Source of the DNA: Amaurobius ferox
Taxonomy: Eukaryota; Arthropoda; Arachnida; Araneae; Amaurobiidae
Assembly: GCA_951213105.1 (NCBI GenBank)
Contig: OX578152.1
Location: 99,405,068 to 99,469,067, forward strand
DNA: 64,000 bases
Reading direction: 5' to 3'
Numbering within the stretch: the stretch's first letter is position 1; every line of letters begins with the position of its first letter. This document shows, piece after piece, positions 1-13,117 of the stretch. The position numbers were made by a program, and so were the translations under genes. Below the pieces are notes generated by a model that saw only the letters and a list, made by a program, of their open reading frames with translations, was not told the origin of the DNA and made no database searches.

Positions 1-3000
1 TTTTTATTTAAACTTAATGGTAAATTTTTGGGGGTGAAAATGCTCGATTTATTAGTTTGTTAAATTCTAAACCTCGATATTTCAATTACACCCACCACTT
101 TAAAAATGGTCAAATCAATCCTATTCACATTATAAAAACACAGACTTCTAAAATTCTGTAATGATACTAAAATTAGGATGTGCACTGTGAAAATGGTTAT
201 ATCAAATTCGTTGGTTTTTATTTAAACTTAATGGCAAATTTTAGGGGGTGAAAATGCTCGATTTATTAGTTTGTTAAATTCTAAACCTCGATATTTCAAT
301 TACACCCACCACTTTAAGAATGGTCAAATCAATCCTATTCACATTATAAAAACACACACTTCTAAAATTCGGTAATGATACTAAAATTAGGATGTGCACT
401 GTGAAAATGGTTATATCATATTCGTTGGTTTTTATTTAAACTTAATGGTAAATTTTTGGGGGTGAAAATGCTCGATTTATTAGTTTGTTAAATTCTACAC
501 CTCGATATTTCAATTTCACCCACCACTTTAAAAATGGTCAAATCAATCCTATTCACATTATAAAAACACACACTTCTAAAATTCTGTAATGATACTAAAA
601 TTAGGATGTGCACTGTGAAAATGGTTATATCATATTCGTTGGTTTTTATTTAAACTTAATGGTAAATTTTTGGGGGTGAAAATGCTCGATTTATTAGTTT
701 GTTAAATTCTAAACCTCAATATTTCAATTACACCCACCACTTTAAAAATGGTCAAATCAATCCTATTCACATTATAAAAACACACACTTCTAAAATTCTG
801 TAATGATACTAAAATTAGGATGTGCACTGTGAAAATGGTTATATCATATTCGTTGGTTTTTATTTAAACTTAATGGTAAATTTTTGGGGGTGAAAATGCT
901 CGATTTATTAGTTTGTTAAATTCTAAACCTCGATATTTCAATTACACCCACCACTTTAAAAATGGTCAAATCAATCCTATTCACATTATAAAAACACACA
1001 CTTCTAAAATTCTGTAATGATACTAAAATTAGGATGTGCACTGTGAAAATGGTTATATCATATTCGTTGGTTTTTATTTAAACTTAATGGTAAATTTTTG
1101 GGGGTGAAAATGCTCGATTTATTAGTTTGTTAAATTCTAAACCTCGATATTTCAATTACACCCACCACTTTAAAAATGGTCAAATCAATCCTATTCACAT
1201 TATAAAAACACACACTTCTAAAATTCTGTAATGATACTAAAATTAGGATGTGCACTGTGAAAATGGTTATATCATATTCGTTGGTTTTTATTTAAACTTA
1301 ATGGTAAATTTTTGGGGGTGAAAATGCTCGATTTATTAGTTTGTTAAATTCTAAACCTCGATATTTCAATTACACCCACCACTTTAAAAATGGTCAAATC
1401 AATCCTATTCACATTATAAAAACACACACTTCTAAAATTCTGTAATGATACTAAAATTAGGATGAGCACTGTGAAAATGGTTATATCATATTCGTTGGTT
1501 TTTATTTAAACTTAATGGTAAATTTTTGGGGGTGAAAATGCTCGATTTATTAGTTTGTTAAATTCTAAACCTCAATATTTCAATTACACCCACCACTTTA
1601 AAAACGGTCAAATCAATCCTATTCACATTATAAAAACACACACTTCTAAAATTCTGTAATGATACTAAAATTAGGATGTGCACTGTGAAAATGGTTATAT
1701 CATATTCGTTGGTTTTTATTTAAACTTAATGGTAAATTTTTGGGGGTGAAAATGCTCGATTTATTAGTTTGTTAAATTCTAAACCTCGATATTTCAATTA
1801 CACCCACCACTTTAAAAATGGTCAAATCAATCCTATTCACATTATAAAAACACACACTTCTAAAATTCTGTAATGATACTAAAATTAGGATGTGCACTGT
1901 GAAAATGGTTATATCATATTCGTTGGTTTTTATTTAAACTTAATGGTAAATTTTTGGGGGTGAAAATGCTCGATTTATTAGTTTGTTAAATTCTTAACCT
2001 CAATATTTCAATTACACCCACCACTTTAAAAATGGTCAAATCAATCCTATTCACATTATAAAAACACACACTTCTAAAATTCTGTAATGATACTAAAATT
2101 AGGATGTGCACTGTGAAAATGGTTATATCATATTCGTTGGTTTTTATTTAAACTTAATGGTAAATTTTTGGGGGTGAAAATGCTAGATTTATTAGTTTGT
2201 TAAATTCTAAACCTCGATATTTCAATTACACCCACCACTTTAAAAATGGTCAAATCAATCCTATTCACATTATAAAAACACACACTTCTAAAATTCTGTA
2301 ATGATACTAAAATTAGGATGTGCACTGTGAAAATGGTTATATCATATTCGTTGGTTTTTATTTAAACTTAATGGTAAATTTTTGGGGGTGAAAATGCTCG
2401 ATTTATTAGTTTGTTAAATTCTAAACCTCGATATTTCAATTACACCCACCACTTTAAAAATGGTCAAATCAATCCTATTCACATTATAAAAACACACACT
2501 TCTAAAATTCTGTAATGATACTAAAATTAGGATGTGCACTGTGAAAATGGTTATATCATATTCGTTGGTTTTTATTTAAACTTAATGGTAAATTTTTGGG
2601 GGTGAAAATGCTCGATTTATTAGTTTGTTAAATTCTAAACCTCGATATTTCAATTACACCCACCACTTTAAAAATGGTCAAATCAATCCTATTCACATTA
2701 TAAAAACACACACTTCTAAAATTCTGTAATGATACTAAAATTAGGATGTGCACTGTGAAAATGGTTATATCATATTCGTTGGTTTTTATTTAAACTTAAT
2801 GGTAAATTTTTGGGGGTGAAAATGCTTGATTTATTAGTTTGTTAAATTCTAAACCTCGATATTTCAATTACACCCACCACTTTAAAAATGGTCAAATCAA
2901 TCCTATTCACATTATAAAAACACACACTTCTAAAATTCTGTAATGATACTAAAATTAGGATGTGCACTGTGAAAATTGTTATATCATATTCGTTGGTTTT

Positions 3001-6000
3001 TATTTAAACTTAATGGTAAATTTTTGGGGGTGAAAATGCTCGATTTATTAGTTTGTTAAATTCTAAACCTCAATATTTCAATTACACCCACCACTTTAAA
3101 AACGGTCAAATCAATCCTATTCACATTATAAAAACACACACTTCTAAAATTCTGTAATGATACTAAAATTAGGATGTGCACTGTGAAAATGGTTATATCA
3201 TATTCGTTGGTTTTTATTTAAACTTAATGGTAAATTTTTGGGGGTGAAAATGCTCGATTTATTAGTTTGTTAAATTCTAAACCTCGATATTTCAATTACA
3301 CCCACCACTTTAAAAATGGTCAAATCAATCCTATTCACATTATAAAAACACACACTTCTAAAATTCTGTAATGATACTAAAATTAGGATGTGCACTGTGA
3401 AAATGGTTATATCATATTCGTTGGTTTTTATTTAAACTTAATGGTAAATTTTTGGGGGTGAAAATGCTCGATTTATTAGTTTGTTAAATTCTTAACCTCA
3501 ATATTTCAATTACACCCACCACTTTAAAAATGGTCAAATCAATCCTATTCACATTATAAAAACACACACTTCTAAAATTCTGTAATGATACTAAAATTAG
3601 GATGTGCACTGTGAAAATGGTTATATCATATTCGTTGGTTTTTATTTAAACTTAATTGTAAATTTTTGGGGGTTAAAATGCTCGATTTATTAGTTTGTTA
3701 AATTCTAAACCTCAATATTTCAATTACACCCACCACTTTAAAAATGGTCAAATCAATCCTATTCACATTATAAAAACACACACTTCTAAAATTCTGTAAT
3801 GATACTAAAATTAGGATGTGCACTGTGAAAATGGTTATATCATATTCGTTGGTTTTTATTTAAACTTAATGGTAAATTTTTGGGGGTGAAAATGCTCGAT
3901 TTATTAGTTTGTTAAATTCTAAACCTCAATATTTCAATTACACCCACCACTTTAAAAATGGTCAAATCAATCCTATTCACATTATAAAAACACACACTTC
4001 TAAAATTCTGTAATGATACTAAAATTAGGATGTGCACTGTGAAAATGGTTATATCATATTCGTTGGTTTTTATTTAAACTTAATGGTAAATTTTTGGGGG
4101 TGAAAATGCTCGATTTATTAGTTTGTTAAATTCTAAACCTCGATATTTCAATTACACCCACAACTTTAAAAATGGTCAAATCAATCCTATTCACATTATA
4201 AAAACACACACTTCTAAAATTCTGTAATGATACTAAAATTAGGATGTGCACTGTGAAAATGGTTATATCATATTCGTTGGTTTTTATTTAAACTTAATGG
4301 TAAATTTTTGGGGGTGAAAATGCTCGATTTATTAGTTTGTTAAATTCTAAACCTCAATATTTCAATTACACCCACCACTTTAAAAATGGTCAAATCAATC
4401 CTATTCACATTATAAAAACACACACTTCTAAAATTCTGTAATGATACTAAAATTAGGATGTGCACTGTGAAAATGGTTATATCATATTCGTTGGTTTTTA
4501 TTTAAACTTAATGGTAAATTTTTGGGGGTGAAAATGCTCGATTTATTAGTTTGTTAAATTCTAAACCTCGATATTTCAATTACACCCACCACTTTAAAAA
4601 TGGTCAAATCAATCCTATTCACATTATAAAAACACACACTTCTAAAATTCTGTAATGATACTAAAATTAGGATGTGCACTGTGAAAATGGTTATATCATA
4701 TTCGTTGGTTTTTATTTAAACTTAATGGTAAATTTTTGGGGGTGAAAATGCTCGATTTATTAGTTTGTTAAATTCTAAACCTCGATATTTCAATTACACC
4801 CACCACTTTAAAAATGGTCAAATCAATCCTATTCACATTATAAAAACACACACTTCTAAAATTCTGTAATGATACTAAAATTAGGATGTGCACTGTGAAA
4901 ATGGTTATATCATATTCGTTGGTTTTTATTTAAACTTAATGGTAAATTTTTGGGGGTGAAAATGCTCGATTTATTAGTTTGTTAAATTCTAAACCTCGAT
5001 ATTTCAATTACACCCACCACTTTAAAAATGGTCAAATCAATCCTATTCACATTATAAAAACACACACTTCTAAAATTCTGTAATGATACTAAAATTAGGA
5101 TGTGCACTGTGAAAATGGTTATATCATATTCGTTGGTTTTTATTTAAACTTAATGGTAAATTTTTGGGGGTGAAAATGCTCGATTTATTAGTTTGTTAAA
5201 TTCTAAACCTCGATATTTCAATTACACCCACCACTTTAAAAATGGTCAAATCAATCCTATTCACATTATAAAAACACACACTTCTAAAATTCTGTAATGA
5301 TACTAAAATTAGGATGTGCACTGTGAAAATGGTTATATCATATTCGTTGGTTTTTATTTAAACTTAATGGTAAATTTTTGGGGGTGAAAATGCTCGATTT
5401 ATTAGTTTGTTAAATTCTAAACCTCGATATTTCAATTACACCCACCACTTTAAAAATGGTCAAATCAATCCTATTCACATTATAAAAACACACACTTCTA
5501 AAATTCTGTAATGATACTAAAATTAGGATGTGCACTGTGAAAATGGTTATATCATATTCGTTGGTTTTTATTTAAACTTAATGGTAAATTTTTGGGGGTG
5601 AAAATGCTCGATTTATTAGTTTGTTAAATTCTAAACCTCGATATTTCAATTACACCCACCACTTTAAAAACGGTCAAATCAATCCTATTCACATTATAAA
5701 AACACACACTGCTAAAATTCTGTAATGATACTAAAATTAGGATGTGCACTGTGAAAATGGTTATATCATATTCGTTGGTTTTTATTTAAACTTAATGGTA
5801 AATTTTTGGGGGTGAAAATGCTCGATTTATTAGTTTGTTAAATTCTAAACCTCGATATTTCAATTACACCCACCACTTTAAAAATGGTCAAATCAATCCT
5901 ATTCACATTATAAAAACACACACTTCTAAAATTCTGTAATGATACTAAAATTAGGATGTGCACTGTGAAAATGGTTATATCATATTCGTTGGTTTTTATT

Positions 6001-7276
6001 TAAACTTAATGGTAAATTTTTGGGGGTGAAAATGCTCGATTTATTAGTTTGTTAAATTCTTAACCTCAATATTTCAATTACACCCACCACTTTAAAAATG
6101 GTCAAATCAATCCTATTCACATTATAAAAACACACACTTCTAAAATTCTGTAATGATACTAAAATTAGGATGTGCACTGTGAAAATGGTTATATCATATT
6201 CGTTGGTTTTTATTTAAACTTAATGGTAAATTTTTGGGGGTGAAAATGCTCGATTTATTAGTTTGTTAAATTCTAAACCTCAATATTTCAATTACACCCA
6301 CCACTTTAAAAATGGTCAAATCAATCCTATTCACATTATAAAAACACACACTTCTAAAATTCTGTAATGATACTAAAATTAGGATGTGCACTGTGAAAAT
6401 GGTTATATCATATTCGTTGGTTTTTATTTAAACTTAATGGTAAATTTTTGGGGGTGAAAATGCTCGATTTATTAGTTTGTTAAATTCTAAACCTCAATAT
6501 TTCAATTACACCCACCACTTTAAAAATGGTCAAATCAATCCTATTCACATTATAAAAACACACACTTCTAAAATTCTGTAATGATACTAAAATTAGGATG
6601 TGCACTGTGAAAATGGTTATATCATATTCGTTGGTTTTTATTTAAACTTAATGGTAAATTTTTGGGGGTGAAAATGCTCGATTTATTAGTTTGTTAAATT
6701 CTAAACCTCGATATTTCAATTACACCCACCACTTTAAAAATGGTCAAATCAATCCTATTCACATTATAAAAACACACACTTCTAAAATTCTGTAATGATA
6801 CTAAAATTAGGATGTGCACTGTGAAAATGGTTATATCATATTCGTTGGTTTTTATTTAAACTTAATGGTAAATTTTTGGGGGTGAAAATGCTCGATTTAT
6901 TAGTTTGTTAAATTCTAAACCTCAATATTTCAATTACACCCACCACTTTAAAAATGGTCAAATCAATCCTATTCACATTATAAAAACACACACTTCTAAA
7001 ATTCTGTAATGATACTAAAATTAGGATGTGCACTGTGAAAATGGTTATATCATATTCGTTGGTTTTTATTTAAACTTAATGGTAAATTTTTGAGGGTGAA
7101 AATGCTCGATTTATTAGTTTGTTAAATTCTAAACCTCGATATTTCAATTACACCCACCACTTTAAAAATGGTCAAATCAATCCTATTCACATTATAAAAA
7201 CACACACTTCTAAAATTCTGTAATGATACTAAAATTAGGATGTGCACTGTGAAAATGGTTATATCATATTCATTGG
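1..7276. repeat. 214-bp satellite array, 34 complete monomers
   Basis: A motif beginning TTTTTATTTAAACTTAATGG recurs exactly every 214 bp (1, 215, 429, 643 ... 7063), giving 34 contiguous monomers with no length variation. The array starts at base 1, so it continues beyond the window. Monomers differ by only a few substitutions, for example CCTCGAT versus CCTCAAT, AAAATGGTC versus AAAACGGTC, and TTCTAAACC versus TTCTTAACC. These variants show a multi-monomer block order (see findings). Nothing codes for protein. The size and uniformity fit a pericentromeric or heterochromatic satellite; that location is inference. Confidence 0.97.
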
Positions 7277-7400
7277 GGTTTATTTAAACTTAAAGCTAAA
7301 GTTTTGGGGTGTATCTGTGAAAATTTGTTAGCTTGTTAAATTCTAAATCTGGATATTTCAATTATATCCACCACTTTAAAAATGGTTAAATCATATTCAA
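7277..7400. repeat. Decayed edge monomer of the 214-bp satellite
   Basis: The 35th monomer is recognisable in phase (TTATTTAAACTTAAAG..., TTGTTAAATTCTAAAT, CCACTTTAAAAATGG). It carries many substitutions and stops after roughly 125 bp. This is the usual degeneration at the border of a homogenised satellite. The preceding monomer already shows border changes (ATTCATTGGGG). Confidence 0.85.
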
Positions 7401-7640
7401 TGCACAATATCATTAAAATGATGTATTTCAGATTATGTATAGCAAATCAGACCGTTGAAGTATCCAGTTACTAGAAATATATTATTAGAAAAAATAGGTG
7501 GCAGCACCTCATAATGCTGACATCATTATAGATAAGATCTAATTTTTAATAGCGTAATGAGTGCATATGTCTCATTTGTAGATTGGACAGCAGCTAGTGA
7601 AGGCGTCGGATGTGAGTTCCAATTTTCATTATTATTTTTA

Positions 7641-8190
7641 TAAAAAGAAAAAAAAATCATTTCGTTATTATAATAGTCGTATATGCTGTTAGATTTATTT
7701 TTAAAAAATCGCATTAGTATATATCACTTAGAATGGTCGAATCTTGTTCACTTCATTTTAACTATGTATAATACGCTATTTTAAAGCTTGCCAAATATAT
7801 TGTGTACGTGTATAAATTTGTTTTTAAGTGTACAACACTTAAAAGGGTTGAATCCTGTTCACTTAACACAATTTTTGTGTTCACTGGAAATTTGTAATCT
7901 ATTTGTTTTTAAACATTCGAAATCATTTCGTTATTATTATAAAAATCATATTGATATATGCTGTTAGAATTATTTTAAAAAAATCCACAGTGCTATATAT
8001 CACTTAATACAATTTTAGCTAAGTATTACATTCATATTTTTAAGAGGGTTGAATCCTGTGTAACTATACTTGAGGTTATACTATTCGTTTAAAGAAAAAA
8101 AAATCATAGTGTTAGTATCCACTGAATACCATTTTTGTGTTCATTGGAAATCCATATTCAATTTGTTTTAAAAATCACAACACAATTTTA
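7641..8190. repeat. Degenerate tandem repeats, period about 270 bp
   Basis: ATATGCTGTTAGA followed by TATATATCACTTA occurs near 7680-7730 and again near 7956-8007. GGGTTGAATCCTGT occurs near 7846 and 8045. TTTTTGTGTTCA(C/T)TGGAAAT occurs near 7872 and 8132. The motif (A)TGGTCGAATC...TTCACTT resembles the satellite's ATGGTCAAATC...TTCACAT. These may be very old satellite relatives, but that link is weak. 7401-7640 shows nothing recognisable. Confidence 0.5.
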
Positions 8191-8337
8191 TATTCAGTCC
8201 GTAACATTCTGTTTTAAAACGCGCCGAAATCCCTTTATAAAATACATCGCTATTCAATCTGTTCACCGAGCGAAAAATATTCTATCTCCTGCTTCCTCTG
8301 ATAAGGTACAGTTCGAAGATAAAAATCTACGGAGCAC

Positions 8338-8412
8338 GGGTGCTGTAGCATAGCGGGAAAGACGCGGGCCTTGTAATCGGATGGTTCCGAGTTTGAGTCC
8401 CGCTCCTGACAA
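8338..8412 (+). mobile_element. tRNA-derived SINE head (tRNA-Thr-like)
   Basis: GGGTGCTGTAGCATAGCGGG...TGTAATCGG...GAGTTTGAGTCCCGC has the spacing of a tRNA gene. TAGCATAGCGG fits the Pol III A-box consensus TRGYNNARYGG. AGTTTGAGTCC fits the B box with two mismatches. The presumed anticodon loop CTTGTAA contains TGT (Thr). Arm pairing is too poor for a functional tRNA, so a SINE head or tRNA pseudogene is more likely. The following 250 bp (8413-8660, moderate GC, with CCAGAGGGCGC) may be its body. It does not share the tail of the other SINEs in this window. Confidence 0.55.
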
Positions 8413-8690
8413 GTGAGAAATTAAGTTCTTTTGGGGAAAAAAAATGCCGATAGATAGCAGCACTTCATCAAAATTCGCCAGAGGGCGCTTTAACTACGTC
8501 ACGCTGATAAGAACGATCACTTTGTCATTGACCAGCGTCGAGAGAGGACGTGTGCTTAGGAGCTCCAAGGTTATCAATTGCGACACGTCATTTCCAGATT
8601 GTGCAATGCTCAAAGGTCTGTCAGCGATTGCGACATCCCCTCTCAAGACAATTCACCCCGTATGAGTCATCAGACCTCTTTCGCAATTGG

Positions 8691-8860
8691 CCTTTTTCGA
8701 AAGAGGCATCGGGTGCTGCACCGCCTCACCAAACTTCCTCCCAAAAGAGGGGGAGGGTCTGAAGAGAGGCATCCTCCCAAAAGAGGATCCTCTCCAAAGA
8801 GGGAAATCCACTCCCCAAAGAGGGCCTCCTCTGGCACCGCCTCCCCGATCTGCCGGTGAA
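8691..8860. repeat. GC-rich minisatellite-like tract
   Basis: Irregular repeats of CC(A/C)AAAGAGG(G/A), such as CTCCCAAAAGAGG, CTCTCCAAAGAGGG and CTCCCCAAAGAGGG, spaced about 22-24 bp. Short reading frames on both strands here follow from the low-complexity composition and are not considered genes. Confidence 0.5.
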
Positions 8861-8879
8861 CGCCCCTTTTATAACTACT

Positions 8880-9733
8880 CCTGATCACGAATCAAACATT
8901 TTTGAAGTGATGTCTGTGGAGACGATAACTGACGAACGAATGGACCGATTCGAACCAAATTTGGTACAAAAATCACAATCTGTAAACACTGGAAGCCTAT
9001 TGCTTTTATACGCAATCGAATGTTCAGAACCCCCTAAATTTTCGAATGAAATTTTGAAAAAATCAAAACCAATATTAAAGTTTCGCAAATAGACATTTCT
9101 TATGTAATTTTTCACTAGAAAACGATTGACATAAATTTTAGAACGCTAACATGAACCGTTCTCGAGATATTGCACATTTTTCAAAAAAATTATCAAAAAG
9201 TCATATAAAATAGAAAAAAAATATTTCCTATTGAGAAACATGTTCACTTTTCATATATAATATCATGCGATAAATTGGGTGACATCATTCTCGTGGATCT
9301 AGCTCGTTCCATTCATGAAAAAAGATACTTTGAGTAATACTTTTGCATTTGAAAGCCAATTTATCTGCTATAAGAACAACTTATTTCTTCGTCCATAACG
9401 CTTGGCGAGATTTTGGCGACGAAATTGGCGGAATGTCGCCAACTTGGCGACTTTTTGAAATGTTGCCAAATTAACGAAAATCTCGCCAAATGGATAAAAA
9501 TGACGCTAAATCAATGAAAATGACGACTAATTGTCGAAAATTCAATATCTTGGAAAGGATATTAGTATCTACTAGAAGAAAAACCTATTTATTTTACTCT
9601 AAAAGTAGTAAATTCATTTCATTATATAAGGAAAGTCATGTGTTGCCCACATCAGATTTTTTTTACTGTGAAAGTAGTAAATTAATCACATTATATAAGG
9701 AAAGTCATGTGTTGCCCACATCAGATTTTTTTT
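8880..9733 (-). mobile_element. Family A element, 3'-truncated, with duplicated 5' end (A1)
   Basis: Family A design, seen across copies of about 910 bp: a 5' end TCTGATGTGGGCAACACATG followed by ACTTTCCTTATATAATGC; a block rich in GGCGA/TCGCC dyads; conserved CGTTCTCGAGATAT; a (GT)n/(GTCT)n microsatellite; GACCCCGTCAC; and a 3' hairpin ACTTTCCTTATA...TATAAGGAAAGT. It has no coding capacity. This copy lacks the hairpin and starts at CCTGATCACG. Its 5'-terminal 69 bp are present twice (AGTAGTAAATT at 9604 and 9673). A rolling-circle (Helitron/Helentron-like) class is inferred from the end structure. Confidence 0.85.
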
Positions 9734-10108
9734 AACATGACAACATAGGACAAAAAGGCGTAAAATGGCTTGTTTATAGCTCGTTGATCACGAGACTAAA
9801 TAGTTTCAATCATTGTTGTGAAAAACCGCTGTGATACAATTTTTATTCATGCCGACATTAGTCCCCCTCCCCCCCACTTCTTAGGAAGCAAATTACTCGT
9901 CCCCGGGGGTGCGTTGTCAGGTATGGTATCAATTGAAAGATTTTATCAAGCCCTTTAAAGTGGAGGGTAACTCTATGCAATTGGTAACATTTGGATCCAC
10001 AATACCAACTTTTCAGAATTTTCTTGAAAAATTTGAAAATAAAAGTTACTGAAAATGGATTCTGGAATGGAAGTCGAATTGAGCCACACTGCGGTTAATT
10101 TTTCTTAA
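9734..10108 (+). repeat. Family C repeat, copy 1
   Basis: About 375 bp that match 55258-55637 in reverse complement. Shared blocks include TAACATGACA(A/G)CATAGGACAAAA, TTTCAATCATTGTTGTGAAAAA, CCCTTTAAAGTG and ATGGATTCTGG. The copy begins exactly where the A1 element ends. No coding capacity and no clear terminal repeats, so the class is unknown. A third partial copy lies at 41519-41637. Confidence 0.75.
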
Positions 10109-10256
10109 ACTACAAATCTTACTGTGATTTCGTGGGCGTGGTAAATATTTTAAAGCCGCACATTATTTCTTTTCAAAGATTAGATAGCGAACCCCAGCTG
10201 AAATTCGCTTTTCATTTCCCTGAGAAAGGATTAATAAATAGATACCATTATTTTAT

Positions 10257-11171
10257 TACTTTCCTTATATACATAATGTATAAGGAAAGTACTGTGACGG
10301 GGTCGAAAATTCGAATTCGAGTTTTCGACAGGAGAGCACGTTTCAAGCATCCCTGATCACGAATCAAACATTTTTGAAGTGATGTCTGTGTGTGTGTGTG
10401 TCAGTGAGTCTGTGGAGACGATAACTGACGAACGAATGGACCGATTCGAACCAAATTTGGTACAAAAATCACAATCCGTAAACACTAGAAGCCAATTATT
10501 TTCATACGTAATCGAATGTTCAGAACCCCCCCTAAATTTTCAAATGAAATTTTGAAAAAATCCTCAAAAAATCAAAACCACTAATAAAGTTGCGCAAATA
10601 GACATTTCTTACGCAACTTTTCATTAGAAAAAGATTGACGTAAATTTTAGAACGCTAACATGAACCGTTCTTGAAATATTGTACATTTTTCAAAAAAATT
10701 ATCAAAAAGTCATATAAAATAAAAATAAAAATATTTCCTATTGAGAAACATGTTCACTTTTCATATGTAATACCATGCGATAAATTGGATGACATCATTC
10801 TCGTGGATCTAGCTCGTTCCATTCATGGAAAAAGATTCTTTGAGTAATATTTTTGTACTTGAACGCCAATAGTCATTTGTCTGCTGTAAGAATAACTTAT
10901 TTCTTCATCCATAAAGCTTGGCGACGAATTTGGCGGAATGTCGCCAACTTGGCGACTTTTTGAAATGTTGCCAAATTAACGAAAATCTCGCCAAATGGAT
11001 AAAAATGATGCTAAATCAATGAAAATGACGACTCATTGTCGAAAATTCAATATCTTGGAAAGAATATTAGTAACTACTATAAGAAAAACCTGTTTTTTTA
11101 CTGTAAAAGTAGTAAATTCATTACATTATATAAGGAAAGTCATGTGTTGCCCACATGAGATTTTTTTTTTT
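10257..11171 (-). mobile_element. Family A element, full length (A2)
   Basis: A complete copy, with the hairpin end TACTTTCCTTATATACATAA at the left and CCCACATGAGATTTT at the right. It carries the (GT)n tract near 10383 and the GGCGA dyad block near 10917-10960. It is flanked by T-rich sequence on both sides. Non-coding. Confidence 0.9.
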
Positions 11172-11937
11172 CTAAAAATACAAATTGTACTGACTTAATT
11201 ATGGTTAATATACTGAAACCACACTTTATTTGTTTTGAAGGAATTCTTCATATTTAGAGTATTTTAATGTCTGGAAATTAATAAATTATCCTTGAAGAGA
11301 TTCAGTAGCTCCTGTAATATTTGCAATGTATTTCATTTGATATTTTCATAAAAAAAAAAGTGTAAAATTCCACTTCTAGTTATCGCCTATAATTTGCCAT
11401 ATTCTCCGAATAATTTTCCATAGCCATTTAGAAACTGATATAGTATATATGAAAAAATTACGTCATAAATAACAATATATGAAAAGATCATAATGTAGCT
11501 TGTGTACTGATATCTAAAATACTGTTTGAGATTCCTAAACCATCACATACATTCCTTTTCGTTTTATATTAAAAAGAAAAGTAGATGAAACATATAAGAT
11601 GCGAATATTTTACATACCCTGGAATTTTAAAATTTTTCAGTATGGCAAATAGGGCCTGCCATATATTCGATTATTCCGATACCAAAATATAAAAATTTCA
11701 AGTGCTAAAGATTGAAAAATGAAATTCTGTCCCAGAAGATAAATGGGATCGTTTCAACAATTTGAAAACTTATCACCAACCGAAGAGGCAAGGATGATTA
11801 AGGTAGGTGGAAAAGTGTGAAACTCTATATAGCCTGAAATTATAAAACTGTATACTATATTCAAAATTTTTTATTACAAATTCTTCGGTTCTAGCTGGAA
11901 AGTTAGGTATTTCAAAACAATTAAAAGATAATGAATG
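11172..11937. other. No recognisable feature
   Basis: AT-rich non-coding sequence. I see no open frame of note, no RNA gene and no match to the repeat families of this window. Confidence 0.5.
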
Positions 11938-12036
11938 ATAATTGGGTTATCTGAAATAGTTTTGCATGTTGTTATCCGGAAAATCGACAAATGTACAATT
12001 CAATGATAAAAACACAGTACCGTGGATCTTAAACAT
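11938..12036 (+). repeat. Family H repeat, copy 1
   Basis: Matches 42788-42898 over about 100 bp (GAAATAGTTTTGCATGTTGT, CAAATGTACAATTCAA, AAAACACAGTACCGTGGAT). Both copies are followed immediately by family A sequence. This suggests a duplicated segment that already carried an A insertion. Confidence 0.7.
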
Positions 12037-12118
12037 TATTTTTTAACTGTAAAAGGAGTACATTCATTGCATTATATAAGGGAAGTCATGTGCTGTCCAC
12101 ATCAGATTTTTTTTGTTG
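12037..12118 (-). mobile_element. Solo 5' terminus of a family A element
   Basis: About 80 bp corresponding only to the last segment of family A (ACTGTAAAAGGAGTACATTC ... CCACATCAGATTTT). The rest of the element is absent. It sits at the same place in repeat H as the complete A11 element does in H copy 2. Confidence 0.75.
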
Positions 12119-12210
12119 TTACTATTGCTGTCCACCAACAATGATAAAACAGAAATGTTTCCTGTATATAATTTTTGGCTATCGAACTATGTAAGTCAGC
12201 AGCTACTTTT

Positions 12211-13117
12211 TACTTTCCTTATATACATAATGTATAAGGAAAGTATTGTGACGGGGTCGAAAATTCGAATTCGAGTTTTCGACGGGAGAGCTCGTTTCAA
12301 GCATCCCTGATCACGAATCAAACATTTTTGAAGTGATGTCTCTGTGTGTGTGTGTCAGTGAGTCTGTGGAGACGATAACTGACGAACGAATGGACCGATT
12401 CGAACCAAATTTGGTACAAAAATCACAATCCGTAAACACTGGAAGCCTATTATTTTTATACGTAATCGAATGTTCAGACCCCCTAAATTTTCAAATGAAA
12501 TTTTGAAAAAATCGTCAAAAAATCAAAACCACTAATAAAGTTACGCAAATAGACATTTCTTATGTAATTTTTCATTAGAAAAAGATTGATATAAATTTTA
12601 GAACGCTAACATGAACCGTTCTCGAGATATTGTACATTTTTCAAAAAAATTATCAAAAAGTCCTATAACATAAAAATAAAAATATTTCTTATTGAGAAAC
12701 ATGTTCACTTTTCATATGTAATACCATGCGATAAATTGGGTGACATCATTCTCGTGGATCTAGCTCGTTCCATTCATGAAAAAAGATACTTTGAGTAATA
12801 CTTTTGTACTTGAACACCAATAGTCATTTATCTGCTGTAAGAATAACTTATTTCTTAGTGCATAACGCTTGGCGAGATTTTGGCGGAATATTACCAACTT
12901 GGCGACTTTTTTAAATTTTGCCATATTAACGAAAATCTCGCCAAATGGATAAAAATGACGCTAAATTAATGAAAATGACGACTAATTGTCGAAAATTCAA
13001 TTTCTTGGAAAGAATATTAGTATCTACTATAAGAAAAAAGTATTTTTTTTACTGTAAAAGTAGTAAATTCATTACATTATATAAGGAAAGTCATGCGTTG
13101 CCCATATCAGATTTTTT
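12211..13117 (-). mobile_element. Family A element, full length (A3)
   Basis: Complete copy from TACTTTCCTTATATACATAA to CCCATATCAGATTTTTT. The dyad block is slightly shortened compared with A2. Non-coding. Confidence 0.9.

Noticed and set aside
1..7276. CENP-B box in the satellite (TTCGTTGG)
   Set aside because: Only the first eight bases match; the essential A and CGGG positions of the 17-bp box are absent (TTCGTTGGTTTTTATT).
8338..8412. Functional tRNA-Thr gene
   Set aside because: The A box is good, but anticodon and T-arm pairing are poor, so it is treated as a SINE head or pseudogene.
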